Source of the DNA: Falsiroseomonas frigidaquae
GTDB lineage: Bacteria > Pseudomonadota > Alphaproteobacteria > Acetobacterales > Acetobacteraceae
Direction of reading: 5' to 3'
DNA: 64,000 bases
NCBI RefSeq assembly: GCF_012163145.1
Contig: NZ_JAAVTX010000001.1
Location: 868,001 to 932,000, forward strand
Shown here: positions 42,423-52,853 of the stretch, piece by piece
Position numbering within the stretch: position 1 is the stretch's first letter
Layout: each line of letters starts with the position of its first letter
The notes under the pieces: generated by a model
The model's input: only the letters and a program-made list of their open reading frames with translations
What the model was told of the DNA's origin: nothing
The model's database searches: none
Position numbers and translations under genes: made by a program

Positions 42423-44192
42423 TCAGCGCGAGATCAGCATGGCGGCGACGGCGGGCGCGCCCTGGAATTGCGGGAAGCGCCCGGTGGCCAGCGCATCCAG
42501 GGATGGCGAGGGCAGGCCAAGCCGCGCGGCATAGATCCAGGAATAGGCCAGCACCCGCTGCACGAAGGCGCGGGTTTCCCCGACCGGGATGCTCTCGATG
42601 AACAGGAAGGGGTCGGACCGGTGCCGCACCGCGGGCAGCCAGCGGGACAGGTTGCCGGGGCCGTTGTTGTAGGCAGCCAGCAGGCGGATCAGGTCGCCAT
42701 CCACCTGTCCCGTCTGGGCCAGGTAATGGACGTAGCGCTGCCCCACCTCCAGCGAGAAGCCGGGGTCGTGCAGCCGGGCGACATTGGCGCCGCGCAGGCT
42801 GCTGTCGCCGGTCACGTAGCTGGCGGTGGCCGGCATGATCTGCAGAATGCCGCGCGCCCCGGCCGGGGAGATGGCGGCCGGGTTGAAGTTGGATTCCTGC
42901 CGGGCCAGCGCATAGACCAGCGCCGGGTCCATGCGGAAGCCGTGCATCGGCTCCAGCCGCGGCAGCGGGAAGCGGGCGAAGTCGCGCGGCCTTCCATCGG
43001 CGGATTGCGACAGCGCGGCGAGCTGGGACGCCAGTTCCGGCATGTTGGCCTGGGTCGCCACCAGCAGCATCGCCCGCACCACGCCGGCATTGCCCTGCAC
43101 GCGCGGCCACAGCGCCCGCAGCTCGGCCTCGGCCCGGCTGTTCTGGCCGATCTGCAGCAGTGCCAGGGCGCGCCAGCCGCCGGCGGTCTCGGCGATGGCG
43201 GCGGCCTCGTTCTCCCCGGCCACCTCGCGCTGCCAGGCGAAACCCATGGGCAGGCCGAGGGCGCGGCGGGCGACCAGGCCGTAGAAGGTGCGCGGTTCCT
43301 GCGCCGCCTGCATCATCCACGGCACATAGGCCTGGGGCCGGCGGGCGCGTACCGCGGCGCGGGCGGTCCAGAAGGCGGCGGCGGCGCGGGTGGCCGGGGC
43401 TGCGATCTCGGATCGCGCGGCGTGCTCGAAATAGGCCAGCGCCGCTTCCGGGCGGTTCAGCGCCCAGGCGGCGAGGCCGGCGATATAGCCGGGGAAGGCG
43501 CTGCCACCGGAATGCCGCGCAGCCTCGGCGGCGATCCGGAAGGCGTCCTCGTCCTTGCCCTGCTGCAGCAGGATCTGCGCCACCTCCGCTTTCAGCAGCG
43601 CCTCATAGGCGTCGCTGGCGCGGCTGCGGGCGATATTGGCCAATGCGCCGGCGATGTCGCCATCCCGCGCCCGTTCGCGCACCGTGCGGTCCAGCGGGGC
43701 GTAGCGGATGATCCGGCGGGCGGTGGGCTCGCGTTCCTCCGGCACCACCTCGGTGCTGTCGGACAGCATCTCCAGCGCCGGGGCGGCGGGCAGCGCCATG
43801 CCGGGGGGTGCGCGGCGGGCCAGGATGGCGTGGATGGCGGGGGCGTCGGGGTGGTCGCTGAAATCGGTCAGCCAGGCGACCACTTCCGGCAGTGGCGGCG
43901 ATACGCCGGCCTTCAGCCAGCGATCGGCCAGCACATGGCCGACCAGCCTGCGGTCCTGCAGCCGCTCCATCTCCCGCGTCGCCTGCGCGGTCTCGCCCTG
44001 GGCATGGAGCGCGAAGATATGGCGAAGGCGCGCCGCATCCGACGGCGCTAGGGGTTGCGGGAACCCGGCGTCCCGGCCCTGCGCCGCAGGGTTCGGAACA
44101 CTGAAGGCGGCCTGTTCGACCCGTTGCGCGACGGCAGGGACCTGAGCCCCCAGCGTCAATGTCGCCCCCAGCAGCAGGGCCCGCGCGATCAT
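42423..44192 (-). CDS. slt: Soluble lytic murein transglycosylase
   Basis: This 589-aa periplasmic enzyme cleaves peptidoglycan to anhydromuropeptides. It has a signal peptide (residues 1-23), a long helical superhelix domain and a C-terminal lysozyme-like domain with catalytic Glu (about residue 433, 'ARQESNFNP') and '[13 protein letters not shown]'. The ATG at 44192 gives a clean signal peptide; ATG at 44246 would add 18 residues. A gap of about 180 bp separates it from the glycosylase gene upstream. Confidence 0.92.
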   Translation of the reverse strand: MIARALLLGATLTLGAQVPAVAQRVEQAAFSVPNPAAQGRDAGFPQPLAPSDAARLRHIFALHAQGETAQATREMERLQDRRLVGHVLADRWLKAGVSPPLPEVVAWLTDFSDHPDAPAIHAILARRAPPGMALPAAPALEMLSDSTEVVPEEREPTARRIIRYAPLDRTVRERARDGDIAGALANIARSRASDAYEALLKAEVAQILLQQGKDEDAFRIAAEAARHSGGSAFPGYIAGLAAWALNRPEAALAYFEHAARSEIAAPATRAAAAFWTARAAVRARRPQAYVPWMMQAAQEPRTFYGLVARRALGLPMGFAWQREVAGENEAAAIAETAGGWRALALLQIGQNSRAEAELRALWPRVQGNAGVVRAMLLVATQANMPELASQLAALSQSADGRPRDFARFPLPRLEPMHGFRMDPALVYALARQESNFNPAAISPAGARGILQIMPATASYVTGDSSLRGANVARLHDPGFSLEVGQRYVHYLAQTGQVDGDLIRLLAAYNNGPGNLSRWLPAVRHRSDPFLFIESIPVGETRAFVQRVLAYSWIYAARLGLPSPSLDALATGRFPQFQGAPAVAAMLISR

Positions 44193-44369
44193 GCGAAGGT
44201 GATCCGCCGGCGGGGAACGCCGGGCCATTTGGCAGAACGCTTGCATGGCGCCCCACCCCTACCGGCCGGGCTAAGCCCCTGGCAACCCTATATTCGATCT
44301 GCCGTTTACGGTTTTGAGACGGCTTTCACGGAATCAATCCTTTACCGGATTAAGCTGCGGCGGATTTTT

Positions 44370-45176
44370 TCAGCCCGGCTGCGTCTCGCCATCCAGTGTG
44401 CGCCGCAACAAGACCAAGTCCATCCAGGCTTCCCGCTTCGCCGCCGGGCTTCGCAGAAGGTAGGCGGGGTGCAGGGTGGGCAGCGCCGGGATGCTGCCCT
44501 CCGGCATCGCCACGCTATGCCAGCGGCCGCGCAGCCGCGTGATGCCGTCCTTTGCCCGCAGCAGGGATTTGGCCGGCGTGCCGCCCAGCAGAACGATGTG
44601 GCGCGGCCGCACCAGGGCGATGTGGCGCAGCAGGAAAGGCAGGAACAGCGCCACCTCGCCATCCGTCGGCGTGCGGTTGCCGGGCGGGCGCCAGGGCAGG
44701 ATGTTGGTCAGGTAGAAGTTCTTTGTCCGGTCCAGGCCGATGCTCGCCATCATCCGGTCCAGCAATTGGCCGGAGACGCCGACGAAGGGGCGGCCGAGCC
44801 GGTCCTCATCCGCGCCCGGCGCCTCGCCGATCATCATCAGGCCGGATTCCGGCACGCCATCACCGAAGACCAGGTTGGTGGCGGTATCGCGCAGCGGGCT
44901 GTCGGTTTCCGCGATCGCGGCGCGCAATGCCTCCAGGCTGCCGGCTTGCGCGGCGCGGCCGGTGGCGAGCGCGGCAGGAGTCGGGATGGCCGGCAGGATC
45001 GCGGGCGTGGGTGGCGGCCGTACCGGAGCCTGCAGCGGTTCCGGCGCGGCATCCGGCTGCGGAGCGGCCGGCGCGGCGAAGCGGTCCAGCGGCGCCGCAT
45101 CCAGCGCCTCATCCACCCCCCAATCGATCTGCAGCCGCAGCGCGGCCAGCAGCTCCTCGCGCAATCCTGCCTGCAT
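44370..45176 (-). CDS. Uracil-DNA glycosylase, family 4-like, without Fe-S cysteines
   Basis: This 268-aa protein has a Pro-rich tail of about 80 residues before the catalytic domain. '[17 protein letters not shown]' (motif A), '[10 protein letters not shown]' (motif B) and '[10 protein letters not shown]' identify the family that removes uracil from DNA. The family normally holds a [4Fe-4S] cluster on four Cys, but this protein has no Cys at all. ATG at 45176; a TTG at 45212 is an alternative. Divergent from ETF-QO. Confidence 0.88.
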   Translation of the reverse strand: MQAGLREELLAALRLQIDWGVDEALDAAPLDRFAAPAAPQPDAAPEPLQAPVRPPPTPAILPAIPTPAALATGRAAQAGSLEALRAAIAETDSPLRDTATNLVFGDGVPESGLMMIGEAPGADEDRLGRPFVGVSGQLLDRMMASIGLDRTKNFYLTNILPWRPPGNRTPTDGEVALFLPFLLRHIALVRPRHIVLLGGTPAKSLLRAKDGITRLRGRWHSVAMPEGSIPALPTLHPAYLLRSPAAKREAWMDLVLLRRTLDGETQPG

Positions 45177-45421
45177 GGGTGTGATATCGGGCCGCTTCGG
45201 GGTTCCGCGCAATGGGTGGCGACGCTACATCCCTGGCAGACCATTCGAGAACACCAGCGGGTCGGTTTCGCTGGGCTTTTCCGCCCCTGGAGCGTTCCCA
45301 GGCTTGCCGGTGCAACCAGCATCGGCCGCGCCCGGCTCCTTCCCAGGACGAAAGATCCCGCGCGAATCCCAGCCGCCGGCGTTGCCGGATGGTCTCTCAG
45401 CAGAACGCCGGAGGAACAGTG

Positions 45422-47095
45422 ATGTCGGATGGGGCCGAACAGCGGGAATCGATGGAGTTCGACGTGCTGGTGGTCGGCGGCGGCCCTGCCGGCCTCGCCA
45501 CCGCCATTCGGCTCAAGCAGGCCCGCCCGGACACCAATGTGTGCCTGGTGGAGAAGGGCGGCGAGATCGGCGCGCATATCCTCTCGGGCGCCGTGCTCGA
45601 GCCCCGCGCGCTGGATGAGCTGATCCCGGATTGGCGTGACGACCCGCCGGCTCTGGCCACCGCTGTCACCGACGACCGCTTCATGATGCTGACGGAAACC
45701 CGCGGCTTCAAGCTGCCGACCCCGCCGCAGATGCACAATGAGGGCAACTACGTCGTCTCCCTCGGCAATGTCTGCCGCTGGCTTGGCGCCAAGGCGGAGG
45801 CGCTGGGGGTGGAGATCTATCCCGGCTTCGCCGCCTCCCAGCTCATCATCGAGGAAGGCCCAGGGGGAGCCCAGGTGCGCGGCGTGGTGGCGGGCGTCGC
45901 CGGCATCCAGAAGGATGGCAGCAAGGGCCCGTCCTACGAGCCAGGCATGGAGCTGCGCGCCACCTACACGGTGTTCGCGGAGGGCTGCCGCGGCAGCCTC
46001 GCCAAGATGCTGTTCGACACTTTCAACCTGCGCGAGGGCGTGGCGCCGCAGACCTATGCGCTGGGCATGAAGGAGCTGTGGGAGATCCCGAAGGACAAGC
46101 ACACCCCGGGCCTGGTGTGGCATTCCACCGGCTGGCCGCTGCCGTCCGACACCTATGGCGGGTCCTGGCTGTACATGCTGGGGGACAACCTGGTCTCGGT
46201 CGGCTTCGTCGTCGGGCTGGACTACCCGAACCCCTGGCTGTCGCCCTTCGACGAATTCCAGCGCTTCAAGACCCATCCTGCCGTGCGCGGCTTCCTCGAA
46301 GGCGGCAAGCGCATCGCCTATGGCGCCCGCGCGCTGAACGAGGGCGGCATCCAGGCGGTGCCGAAGCTGGTCTTCCCGGGCGGCATGCTGGTGGGCGACG
46401 CCGCCGGCTTCCTCAACGTGCCGAAGATCAAGGGCACGCATACCTCGATGAAATCCGGCATGGTGGCGGCGGATGCCATCGCCGAGGCGCTTGCCGGCGA
46501 GGCCCCAGGGGAGGCCCCGCCGCCGGTGCTGGAGAGCTACCCGACCGCGCTGAAGGCGAGCTGGGTGTGGTCCGAGCTGGAAGGCGTGCGCAACATCCGC
46601 CCGGGCTTCGCGAAATACGGCTTCTGGGGCGGCATGGCGGCCGCGGCGCTGGATACCTACGTGCTGCGCGGCAAGGCACCCTGGACCTGGGGCCACCATG
46701 CGGACCATGAGACGCTGAAGCCGGCCGCCGAGTCCAAGAAGATCGCCTATCCGAAGCCGGATGGCGTGCTGACCTTCGACCGGCTGTCCTCGGTGTTCCT
46801 GTCCAACACCAACCACGAGGAACACCAGCCCAGCCACCTGGTGCTGCGCGACCCGGCCGCCTGGAAGGGCACGAACTGGGACAAGTTCGCCTCCCCGGAA
46901 AGCCGCTACTGCCCGGCCGCGGTGTATGAGGCAGTGGGCGCCGAGGCCGGCAACGGCGATGGCGAGATGCACCTGGTGATCAACGCGCAGAACTGCGTCC
47001 ACTGCAAGACCTGCGACATCAAGGACCCGCTGCAGAACATCGACTGGAAGACCCCGGAAGGTGGCGGTGGACCGAACTACATCGGCGGCATGTAG
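45422..47095 (+). CDS. Electron transfer flavoprotein-ubiquinone oxidoreductase
   Basis: This 557-aa inner-membrane flavoprotein passes electrons from ETF to ubiquinone in fatty-acid and amino-acid oxidation. The FAD motif 'VVGGGPAGLATAIRL' is near residue 15, and the C-terminal 4Fe-4S ferredoxin domain has 'NCVHCKTCDIKDP', with the typical ending 'GGGGPNYIGGM'. ATG at 45422, with GGAGG 7 bases before. Upstream is about 245 bp of non-coding DNA, with no motif I could name. Confidence 0.95.
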   Translation: MSDGAEQRESMEFDVLVVGGGPAGLATAIRLKQARPDTNVCLVEKGGEIGAHILSGAVLEPRALDELIPDWRDDPPALATAVTDDRFMMLTETRGFKLPTPPQMHNEGNYVVSLGNVCRWLGAKAEALGVEIYPGFAASQLIIEEGPGGAQVRGVVAGVAGIQKDGSKGPSYEPGMELRATYTVFAEGCRGSLAKMLFDTFNLREGVAPQTYALGMKELWEIPKDKHTPGLVWHSTGWPLPSDTYGGSWLYMLGDNLVSVGFVVGLDYPNPWLSPFDEFQRFKTHPAVRGFLEGGKRIAYGARALNEGGIQAVPKLVFPGGMLVGDAAGFLNVPKIKGTHTSMKSGMVAADAIAEALAGEAPGEAPPPVLESYPTALKASWVWSELEGVRNIRPGFAKYGFWGGMAAAALDTYVLRGKAPWTWGHHADHETLKPAAESKKIAYPKPDGVLTFDRLSSVFLSNTNHEEHQPSHLVLRDPAAWKGTNWDKFASPESRYCPAAVYEAVGAEAGNGDGEMHLVINAQNCVHCKTCDIKDPLQNIDWKTPEGGGGPNYIGGM

Positions 47096-47146
47096 CGCAC
47101 CCTCGCAGCGCGTCGCCGCATCGCCCGTCGTCGCATCGTCCCGGGC

Positions 47147-48751
47147 ATGAGCGCGGCGACCGGCCCGGTACCCGCCCGCCGGCCGGCGGCGCGGATGGCT
47201 GCGGCGCGAACGGCGCCGGCCGAGGTGGCGCCGGTTCGGCTGGCGCGGCCGATGATGGTCCTCGGCCTGCTGCTCGGGCTGGCGGCGGACCTGCTGCAGC
47301 CGCTGCTGCCGCTGGCCGGTCTGCTGGCGCTGGGCACCGCGCTGCTGCTGGCCCTGGCGCTGGCGCTGCGCGCGCGATGCGCCGCCGGCAGGGCGGCCGG
47401 GTTGCTGCTCGGGCTGGCAGGGCTGGCCGCGGCGCAGATGCTGGCGGGCGGGCCGCGTGGCGTGCTGGCCCAGCATGTGCCGGCGGTCGCCGCCTGGCAG
47501 GCGTCGGCGCTGCACCTGCCGCCACAACCCTGGCCGGTGGAGCGGCTGCGCGCCGCCCTGGCCGCACCCGGCGCCCGGCCCTTGCCCTTCCCGGATTCGG
47601 CCGATTCGCATCTGTTCAACGCGCTGGTGCTGGATGCGCGGGGCGACCGGCGCGGCGCCGCCGCGGCACTGGTCGCCTCCCTCGCAAGGCGGGAGACGCC
47701 GCGCCCGGATGCGCTGCTGCTGCATGACGCGCTGATGGGCTGGCCGGATGCGCAACCCATCCTCGCCGCCGCCGCATTGCCGCCGGAAGCCGCCGCATTG
47801 CTGCGCGCGCTGCGATTGCCCGCTGCCGCCGCCCGCGTGGCGGCGCTGGAGGCGATCCTGGCCCGGCCGCCCGCCGAGGGCCGGCCGCCCGCCGAGGGCC
47901 TCTCCGCCGGGGCCGCACCCGCCCCCGGCACGGCCCGGGCGCCGGATGCGATGGTCGCCCTTGCGGCGCTGGCCCATGCCCGCATCGCCGCCACTCTGCC
48001 TGATGGCCCCACCGTGGCGGAGGCGGCGCGCATCGCCCCGGCGGTGGAAGCCTTCGCCGACGAGGCCCGCTTCGCCACCTTTGCCGGCCAGTTCCTCGAC
48101 CCGAGCCGCGCCCGGCAGCTTCGACAGGGTGTCGCCACGCTGGATTGGGTGCGGGAGGTGGCGGCACGGCGCCTGGCCATCACCACCCTGGCGCCGCCGC
48201 CCGGCCTGACCGACCAGCCGATCCTGCTGCGCCTGGCGCCGCCGGAGCCAGCCCGCGCGGTGCAGCTTCGCGTCGGCGAGGCCTGGGTGGAGGTGCCGCG
48301 GGAGGATGGCGTGCCCACCCTGCGCCTGCCGCGCCCCTTCGCGCCGCAGCGCCTGGTGCTGCGCTACCTGGACCGGAACGGCGTGGCCTCCGCCGAGCTG
48401 GTGCAGGATGTCGATCCGGCCGGGATCATCCGCGCCGGGGCGCAGCAGGCGCTTCGCCGGCAGGGGCCCTTCGGCCTGTACCAGCCCGGCTGGACCGCGC
48501 CCGGCCAGGTCAACCCGCTGCCGATCGCCGGCGCGCTGCGGGCCGGCCTCAGCGCCATCGAATGGTGGACGGAGGTCGAGCCGACGCCGCGACGGGTGCC
48601 GGTGGAGGTGCCGGATTCGGTGCTGCTCGCCGGTGATGCACCGCGGATCCTGGTGGAGTTCACCCCGCCGGAGGAGGCCCGCACGCTGGTGCTCGCGGCG
48701 ATCTATGCCGATGGCAGCCGCAGCGAGCCGCTGGCCCTGCCGATCCGCTAG
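47147..48751 (+). CDS. Hypothetical membrane protein with helical and beta domains
   Basis: This 534-aa protein has a basic N-terminus, about three hydrophobic helices (residues 35-100), a soluble Ala-rich helical region with TPR-like character, and a beta-rich C-terminal 180 residues. I recognise no family. A 15-bp duplication gives RPPAEG twice near residue 245. The stop codon lies in the first unit of a tandem repeat array. Confidence 0.65.
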   Translation: MSAATGPVPARRPAARMAAARTAPAEVAPVRLARPMMVLGLLLGLAADLLQPLLPLAGLLALGTALLLALALALRARCAAGRAAGLLLGLAGLAAAQMLAGGPRGVLAQHVPAVAAWQASALHLPPQPWPVERLRAALAAPGARPLPFPDSADSHLFNALVLDARGDRRGAAAALVASLARRETPRPDALLLHDALMGWPDAQPILAAAALPPEAAALLRALRLPAAAARVAALEAILARPPAEGRPPAEGLSAGAAPAPGTARAPDAMVALAALAHARIAATLPDGPTVAEAARIAPAVEAFADEARFATFAGQFLDPSRARQLRQGVATLDWVREVAARRLAITTLAPPPGLTDQPILLRLAPPEPARAVQLRVGEAWVEVPREDGVPTLRLPRPFAPQRLVLRYLDRNGVASAELVQDVDPAGIIRAGAQQALRRQGPFGLYQPGWTAPGQVNPLPIAGALRAGLSAIEWWTEVEPTPRRVPVEVPDSVLLAGDAPRILVEFTPPEEARTLVLAAIYADGSRSEPLALPIR

Positions 48752-48809
48752 AAGCCAGGGACGCTAGAAGGCCGGGACGCTAGAAGCCAGGGCCGCTAGA
48801 AGGCCGGGC
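48746..48809. repeat. Four tandem 16-bp repeats across a stop codon
   Basis: Units begin at 48746, 48762, 48778 and 48794 and alternate between CGCTAGAAGCCAGGGA and CGCTAGAAGGCCGGGA types, so a 32-bp unit has itself been duplicated. The first TAG is the stop of the preceding gene. A fifth partial copy follows. Confidence 0.9.
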
Positions 48810-48889
48810 CGCTGAACGGCCGCCCCCTTCCCGTGCGGCCCGGTTGCAGGCACAGGAACCCACCAACCCCCATCGGAGAAACGCCAACC

Positions 48890-49360
48890 ATGACGCACCA
48901 GGCCCCCGCCGGCTTCCAGCATGGCATCACCACCGCCGCCGCCCGCACCATTCTGGACGCCAGCCTCGCCAAGGGGCGGGAGCTGGGCCTCGCGCCGCTG
49001 ACCGTGGTGGTACTGGATGCCGGCGGCCACCTGAAGGCGGCGCTGAAGGAGGATGGCAGCAGCCTGCTGCGGCCGGACATAGCCTGGGGCAAGGCCTTCG
49101 GCGCCATGGCGCTCGGCTTCGGGTCGCGCGAGATGGCGCGGCGCAGCCAGTCCATGCCCGGCTTCATGAACGCGCTGTCGGACCTCGCCGGCGGCCGGTC
49201 GGTGCCGGTGCCGGGCGGCGTGCTGGTGCGCGCGGCGGATGGCGCGGTGCTGGGCGCGGTCGGCGTCTCCGGCGATGTGTCGGACAAGGACGAGATCTGC
49301 GCGGTGGCCGGCATCCAGGCGGCGGGGCTCATCGCCGATACCGGCGACGCGCCCGCCTGA
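48890..49360 (+). CDS. GlcG/HbpS-family heme-binding-like protein
   Basis: This 156-aa protein belongs to the DUF336/GlcG family: 'LTVVVLDAGGHLKAALKEDG' early in the chain and 'GVLVRAADGAVLGAVGVSGD' with 'DKDEICAVAGI' later. Some members bind heme or corrinoids, others accompany glycolate or diol use. No diagnostic partner is adjacent. GGAGAA lies about 9 bases before the ATG at 48890. Confidence 0.88.
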   Translation: MTHQAPAGFQHGITTAAARTILDASLAKGRELGLAPLTVVVLDAGGHLKAALKEDGSSLLRPDIAWGKAFGAMALGFGSREMARRSQSMPGFMNALSDLAGGRSVPVPGGVLVRAADGAVLGAVGVSGDVSDKDEICAVAGIQAAGLIADTGDAPA

Positions 49361-49383
49361 TCCACCCGGGTTACGGGCCGGCT

Positions 49384-49436
49384 CAAATGGACCGGCCCAA
49401 ATGGACCGGCCAAATGGACCGGCCAGATGGACCGGC
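49384..49436. repeat. Four tandem 13-bp repeats upstream of a GST gene
   Basis: CAAATGGACCGGC at 49384, 49398 (after one extra C) and 49411, with CAGATGGACCGGC at 49424. The array starts 24 bp after the GlcG-like stop and runs almost into the hairpin at 49439. Confidence 0.88.
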
Positions 49437-49438
49437 GC

Positions 49439-49470
49439 GCGGTTGCGGGGCAGATTTGTCCCGCAACCGC
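49439..49470. promoter_or_regulatory. Perfect 11-bp hairpin before a GST gene
   Basis: GCGGTTGCGGG, 10-base loop, CCCGCAACCGC. It ends 17 bases before the GST ATG at 49488, so it is either the terminator of the previous gene, an operator, or an mRNA leader structure. No T-tract follows. Confidence 0.6.
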
Positions 49471-49487
49471 AAGAGACTCGACAAATC

Positions 49488-50096
49488 ATGCTCCGAATCC
49501 ATGGCATCGCCCGCTCCCGCGCCTTCCGCTGCATCTGGGCGGCGGAGGAGGCCGGCCAGGCCTATGAGGTGGTGCCGGTGGGCTTCGGCCCCGGCCTGAA
49601 GGACGCCATCACGCCGATCAACCCGAACGGGAAGATCCCGGCGCTGGAGGATGGCGGGCTGGTGCTGTTCGAGAGCCTGGCGATCAACCTGCATATCGGC
49701 GCCAAGGCCGGCGCGCCGCTGATGCCGGCGGGCGACGACGGCGCGCGGGTGCTGCAATGGACGCTGTGGGCGGCGACGGAGGCCGAGCCCCAGGCCATGC
49801 AATGGGCCTACAACACCTTCATCCTGCCGGCCGACCAGCGCGACCCGGCGCTGGCCGCCGCCGGCGCCGCTTCCCTGGCGCAGCGGCTTGCGGTGCTGGA
49901 GGCGCATCTGGCGGCCGGCGGCCCCTGGCTGCTCGGCACCGGCTTCACCATGGCCGACTGCAACCTGGCCAGCGTGCTGTACGGCGCCTGGGCCAATAAA
50001 TTCGACCTGGCGCCCTTTCCCAAGGTGAAGACCTGGCTGGACGCCGCCTTCAACCGCCCGGCGGCACTGGCCGCCCGCAAGCAGCGGGAGGGCTGA
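49488..50096 (+). CDS. Glutathione S-transferase family protein
   Basis: This 202-aa GST has an N-domain 'MLRIHGIARSRAFRCIWAAE', 'NPNGKIPALEDGG' cis-Pro loop and 'LFESLAINLHIG' GSH site, then a helical C-domain with 'WLLGTGFTMADCNLASVL', the conserved N-capping box. Substrate unknown. Weak ribosome-binding site (AGAGA). Convergent with the lipoprotein gene, stops 3 bp apart. Confidence 0.9.
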   Translation: MLRIHGIARSRAFRCIWAAEEAGQAYEVVPVGFGPGLKDAITPINPNGKIPALEDGGLVLFESLAINLHIGAKAGAPLMPAGDDGARVLQWTLWAATEAEPQAMQWAYNTFILPADQRDPALAAAGAASLAQRLAVLEAHLAAGGPWLLGTGFTMADCNLASVLYGAWANKFDLAPFPKVKTWLDAAFNRPAALAARKQREG

Positions 50097-50099
50097 CCC

Positions 50100-50654
50100 T
50101 CAGCGCGGCCCGCGGGCGCGGTTCAGGGCGAGTTCCTCGGGCGTAAGCTGCAGGCTGATCCGCACCGTGTAGTCCACGGCGCGGACGCCCTGGCCGAGCG
50201 GCATGGAAAGCCGCGCCGTCTGCCCCTGGATGGTGGTGCGGACCACGTTCGGGCCGAAGGTGACGCGGCTGGTGAAGGCCTGGCGGTCCAGCAGGGCGGC
50301 GTCGCCGGCATCCGACAGGGCGACGAACCAGGGCAGCTCCAGCGTGCGGCCTTCCGCCGCCGGGCCGCGCTCCACCTCGAAGCGCGGCGTCACGCGGACA
50401 TCGAGCGCGCTGCGGTCGCGGCCGGCAAAGTCGCAATTCGCCTGGAAGCCGGCGATCCGCGCATCCGCGGTCAGCGCCGTGAGGTCGCCGCTGGCGCCGG
50501 CACGGAAGCGGGTCAGGTCCGCGCCGTCGGCCAGGATCACGATGCGCGGACAGGGCGCCTGGCTTGCGGCGGAGGTCAGGCTCTGGTTGCCGCCACAACC
50601 CGCCAGCAATGCCAGCCCGGCCAGCGCCGCCACACCCATGCTGCTTCGTGCCAT
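50100..50654 (-). CDS. Putative lipoprotein
   Basis: This 184-aa protein has a signal peptide with lipobox LLAGC (Cys near residue 19). The soluble part is predicted beta-rich and ends '[14 protein letters not shown]'. No named domain is recognised. ATG at 50654, with GGGAG about 12 bases upstream. Divergent from ispH. Confidence 0.75.
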   Translation of the reverse strand: MARSSMGVAALAGLALLAGCGGNQSLTSAASQAPCPRIVILADGADLTRFRAGASGDLTALTADARIAGFQANCDFAGRDRSALDVRVTPRFEVERGPAAEGRTLELPWFVALSDAGDAALLDRQAFTSRVTFGPNVVRTTIQGQTARLSMPLGQGVRAVDYTVRISLQLTPEELALNRARGPR

Positions 50655-50818
50655 CACGGCGCATTCTCCCATCGCAGCCGGCCGCCTGCGAAGCGGACCC
50701 TTTGAAGCGGGCCCCGCGGCCGGTAAGGTGGTGCATCGGCACCACGCGCTGCGTCTATCGCATCGCCGGCGCCGTCCGACCATCCCCGCCCCGCCTTCGG
50801 GGCGCAGCCCTGGGGCAT

Positions 50819-50862
50819 CATTCCCGGGCCGTCATTTCCGGGACCACCATTCCCGGATGCAG
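50819..50862. repeat. Three imperfect 14-15-bp repeats upstream of ispH
   Basis: CATTCCCGGG, CATTTCCGGG and CATTCCCGG begin at 50819, 50833 and 50848, about one and a half helical turns apart and 20-60 bp before the ispH ATG. A hairpin GTGGTGC-ATCG-GCACCAC lies upstream (50728-50745). Possible regulatory sites for ispH; unproven. Confidence 0.45.
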
Positions 50863-50881
50863 CGAGGCGCCGAGCACCCAT

Positions 50882-51862
50882 ATGCCCGAGACCATGATGC
50901 CCAACCCCTCCCCCAAGCCCCCGCTGAAGGTGCTGCTCGCCGGCCCGCGCGGATTCTGTGCCGGGGTCGATCGCGCCATCAAGATCGTCGAGGAGGCGCT
51001 GAAGCGCCACGGCGCGCCGGTCTATGTGCGGCACGAGATCGTCCATAACCGCTTCGTGGTGGAAAGCCTGGAACGCCAGGGCGCCGTCTTCGTCGAGGAA
51101 CTTTCGGAAATTCCCGATGACGGGAGGCCCGTCGTGTTCTCCGCCCATGGGGTGCCGAAATCGGTGCCGGAGGCGGCGGCGCAGCGGAAGATGTTCGCCC
51201 TCGATGCCACCTGCCCGCTGGTCTCCAAGGTCCACCGGGAGGCGGAGCGCCACCACGCGCGCGGCCGCCACATCCTGCTGATCGGGCATGAGGGCCATCC
51301 GGAGGTGATCGGCACCATGGGCCAGCTGCCGCCCGGCGCCGTGACCCTGGTGGAGGATGCGGCGCAGGCGGAGGTGGTGGTGCCGCCGGGCGACCTGCCG
51401 CTGGCCTACACCACGCAGACCACGTTGTCCGTCGATGACACCGCCGGCATCGTCGCCATCCTGCAGCGCCGCTTCCCGACCATCGCCGGGCCGGCGAAGG
51501 AGGATATCTGCTACGCCACCACCAATCGCCAGGCCGCCGTGAAGGCGATCGCGGCGCGGGGGGCGGAGCTGGTGATCGTGGTCGGCGCGCCGAATTCCAG
51601 CAATTCCGTGCGGCTGGCCGAGGTGGCCAAGCGCGCCGGGGCGAAGCGGTCCCTGCTGGTGCAGCGCGGCGCCGCGCTGGACCCGACCATGGCGGATGGC
51701 TGCACCACCATCGGCCTGACCGCCGGCGCCAGCGCGCCGGAGGTTCTGGTGGAGGAAGTGCTGGCGAAGCTCGCCACCCGCTTCACGCTGGAGGTGGAGG
51801 AAGTGGTGGTGGCCGAGGAAAAGGTGGTGTTCCGGCTTCCGCCCGCACTCGCGGCCGAATAG
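50882..51862 (+). CDS. ispH: 4-hydroxy-3-methylbut-2-enyl diphosphate reductase
   Basis: This 326-aa Fe-S enzyme performs the last step of the MEP isoprenoid pathway, making IPP and DMAPP. Cluster cysteines are in 'GFCAGV' (C26), 'DATCPLV' and '[10 protein letters not shown]'; 'EIVHNRFVV' and 'TTQTTLS' are further signatures. The ATG at 50882 adds a short tail; 50894 is an alternative. First of the conserved ispH-thrB-rnhA run. Confidence 0.96.
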   Translation: MPETMMPNPSPKPPLKVLLAGPRGFCAGVDRAIKIVEEALKRHGAPVYVRHEIVHNRFVVESLERQGAVFVEELSEIPDDGRPVVFSAHGVPKSVPEAAAQRKMFALDATCPLVSKVHREAERHHARGRHILLIGHEGHPEVIGTMGQLPPGAVTLVEDAAQAEVVVPPGDLPLAYTTQTTLSVDDTAGIVAILQRRFPTIAGPAKEDICYATTNRQAAVKAIAARGAELVIVVGAPNSSNSVRLAEVAKRAGAKRSLLVQRGAALDPTMADGCTTIGLTAGASAPEVLVEEVLAKLATRFTLEVEEVVVAEEKVVFRLPPALAAE

Positions 51863-51872
51863 ACCCCGTTTC

Positions 51873-52853
51873 ATGGCTGTCTATACCGAGGTGACGGATG
51901 AGGCGCTGCGCGCCTTCCTCACGGATTACGAACTGGGCGGATTGATCGCCTTCCGCGGCATCGCGGAGGGGGTGGAGAACTCGAACTACGCGCTGCGCAC
52001 CGAAAGCGGCGACTTCGTCCTCACGCTGTACGAGCGGCGCGTCGATCCGGCCGAGCTGCCCTATTTCCTCGGCCTGATGGAGCATCTGGCACGGGCCGGC
52101 CTGGCCTGCCCCACCCCGGTGCGCGGCCGGGACGGCGAGGCGCTGCGGGAATTGGCCGGGCGGCCGGCGGCGATCTGCACCTTCCTGGAGGGCGTCTGGC
52201 CGCGCCGGGTGCGGCCGGAGCATCTGGCCCCGCTCGGCGATGCGCTGGCCCGGCTGCATGCGGCGAGCGGCGATTTCGCTGGCCGCCGGCCCAACGCGCT
52301 CGGCCCCGCCGGCTGGGCGCCGCTGCTGGAAGCCTGCCGCGGCCGGGGGGATGAGGTGCAGCCCGGGCTGATGGCGGAGCTGGAGGCGCAGCTTGCGGAC
52401 ATCCTGGCCGGCTGGCCGGCGGCTGACGCGCTGCCGGTCGGGCAGATCCACGCCGACATGTTCCCGGACAACGTGTTCTTCCTGCCCGATGCCGAGGGCA
52501 GGCCGCGCGTTTCCGGCATCATCGACTTCTACTTCGCCTGCACCGACCTGCTGGCCTACGACATCGCCGTCTGCCTGAACGCCTGGTGCTTCGAGGCCGA
52601 TGGCGCCTTCAACCTGACCAAGGCGCGGGCGATGCTGGCGACCTACCAGGCGGTGCGGCCGCTGAGCGCGGCGGAATGCGCGGCGCTGCCGGTGCTGTGC
52701 CGCGGTGCCGCGATCCGCTTCCTGCTGACCCGGCTGTATGACTGGACCCACACCCCGGCGGATGCGCTGGTGACCCGGAAAGATCCGTTGGAATACCTCA
52801 GGAAACTGCGCTTCTTCGCGCGGGTGGAGAGCCCCGGTGCCATCGGTGCTTGA
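51873..52853 (+). CDS. thrB: Homoserine kinase (type II, APH-fold)
   Basis: This 326-aa kinase phosphorylates homoserine for threonine synthesis. It has an aminoglycoside-phosphotransferase fold: '[11 protein letters not shown]' near the nucleotide loop, catalytic '[11 protein letters not shown]' and metal-binding '[15 protein letters not shown]'. It starts 10 bp after ispH and overlaps rnhA by 17 bp. It acts directly after Hom (21912-23204), which is not linked. Confidence 0.95.
   Translation: MAVYTEVTDEALRAFLTDYELGGLIAFRGIAEGVENSNYALRTESGDFVLTLYERRVDPAELPYFLGLMEHLARAGLACPTPVRGRDGEALRELAGRPAAICTFLEGVWPRRVRPEHLAPLGDALARLHAASGDFAGRRPNALGPAGWAPLLEACRGRGDEVQPGLMAELEAQLADILAGWPAADALPVGQIHADMFPDNVFFLPDAEGRPRVSGIIDFYFACTDLLAYDIAVCLNAWCFEADGAFNLTKARAMLATYQAVRPLSAAECAALPVLCRGAAIRFLLTRLYDWTHTPADALVTRKDPLEYLRKLRFFARVESPGAIGA

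Noticed and set aside
44837-47977. Very long minus-strand open frame (over 1000 codons) opposite ETF-QO
   Set aside because: High GC makes stop codons rare; the frame is His/Arg/Gly-rich with no domain, while the plus strand encodes a clear ETF-QO and a membrane protein.
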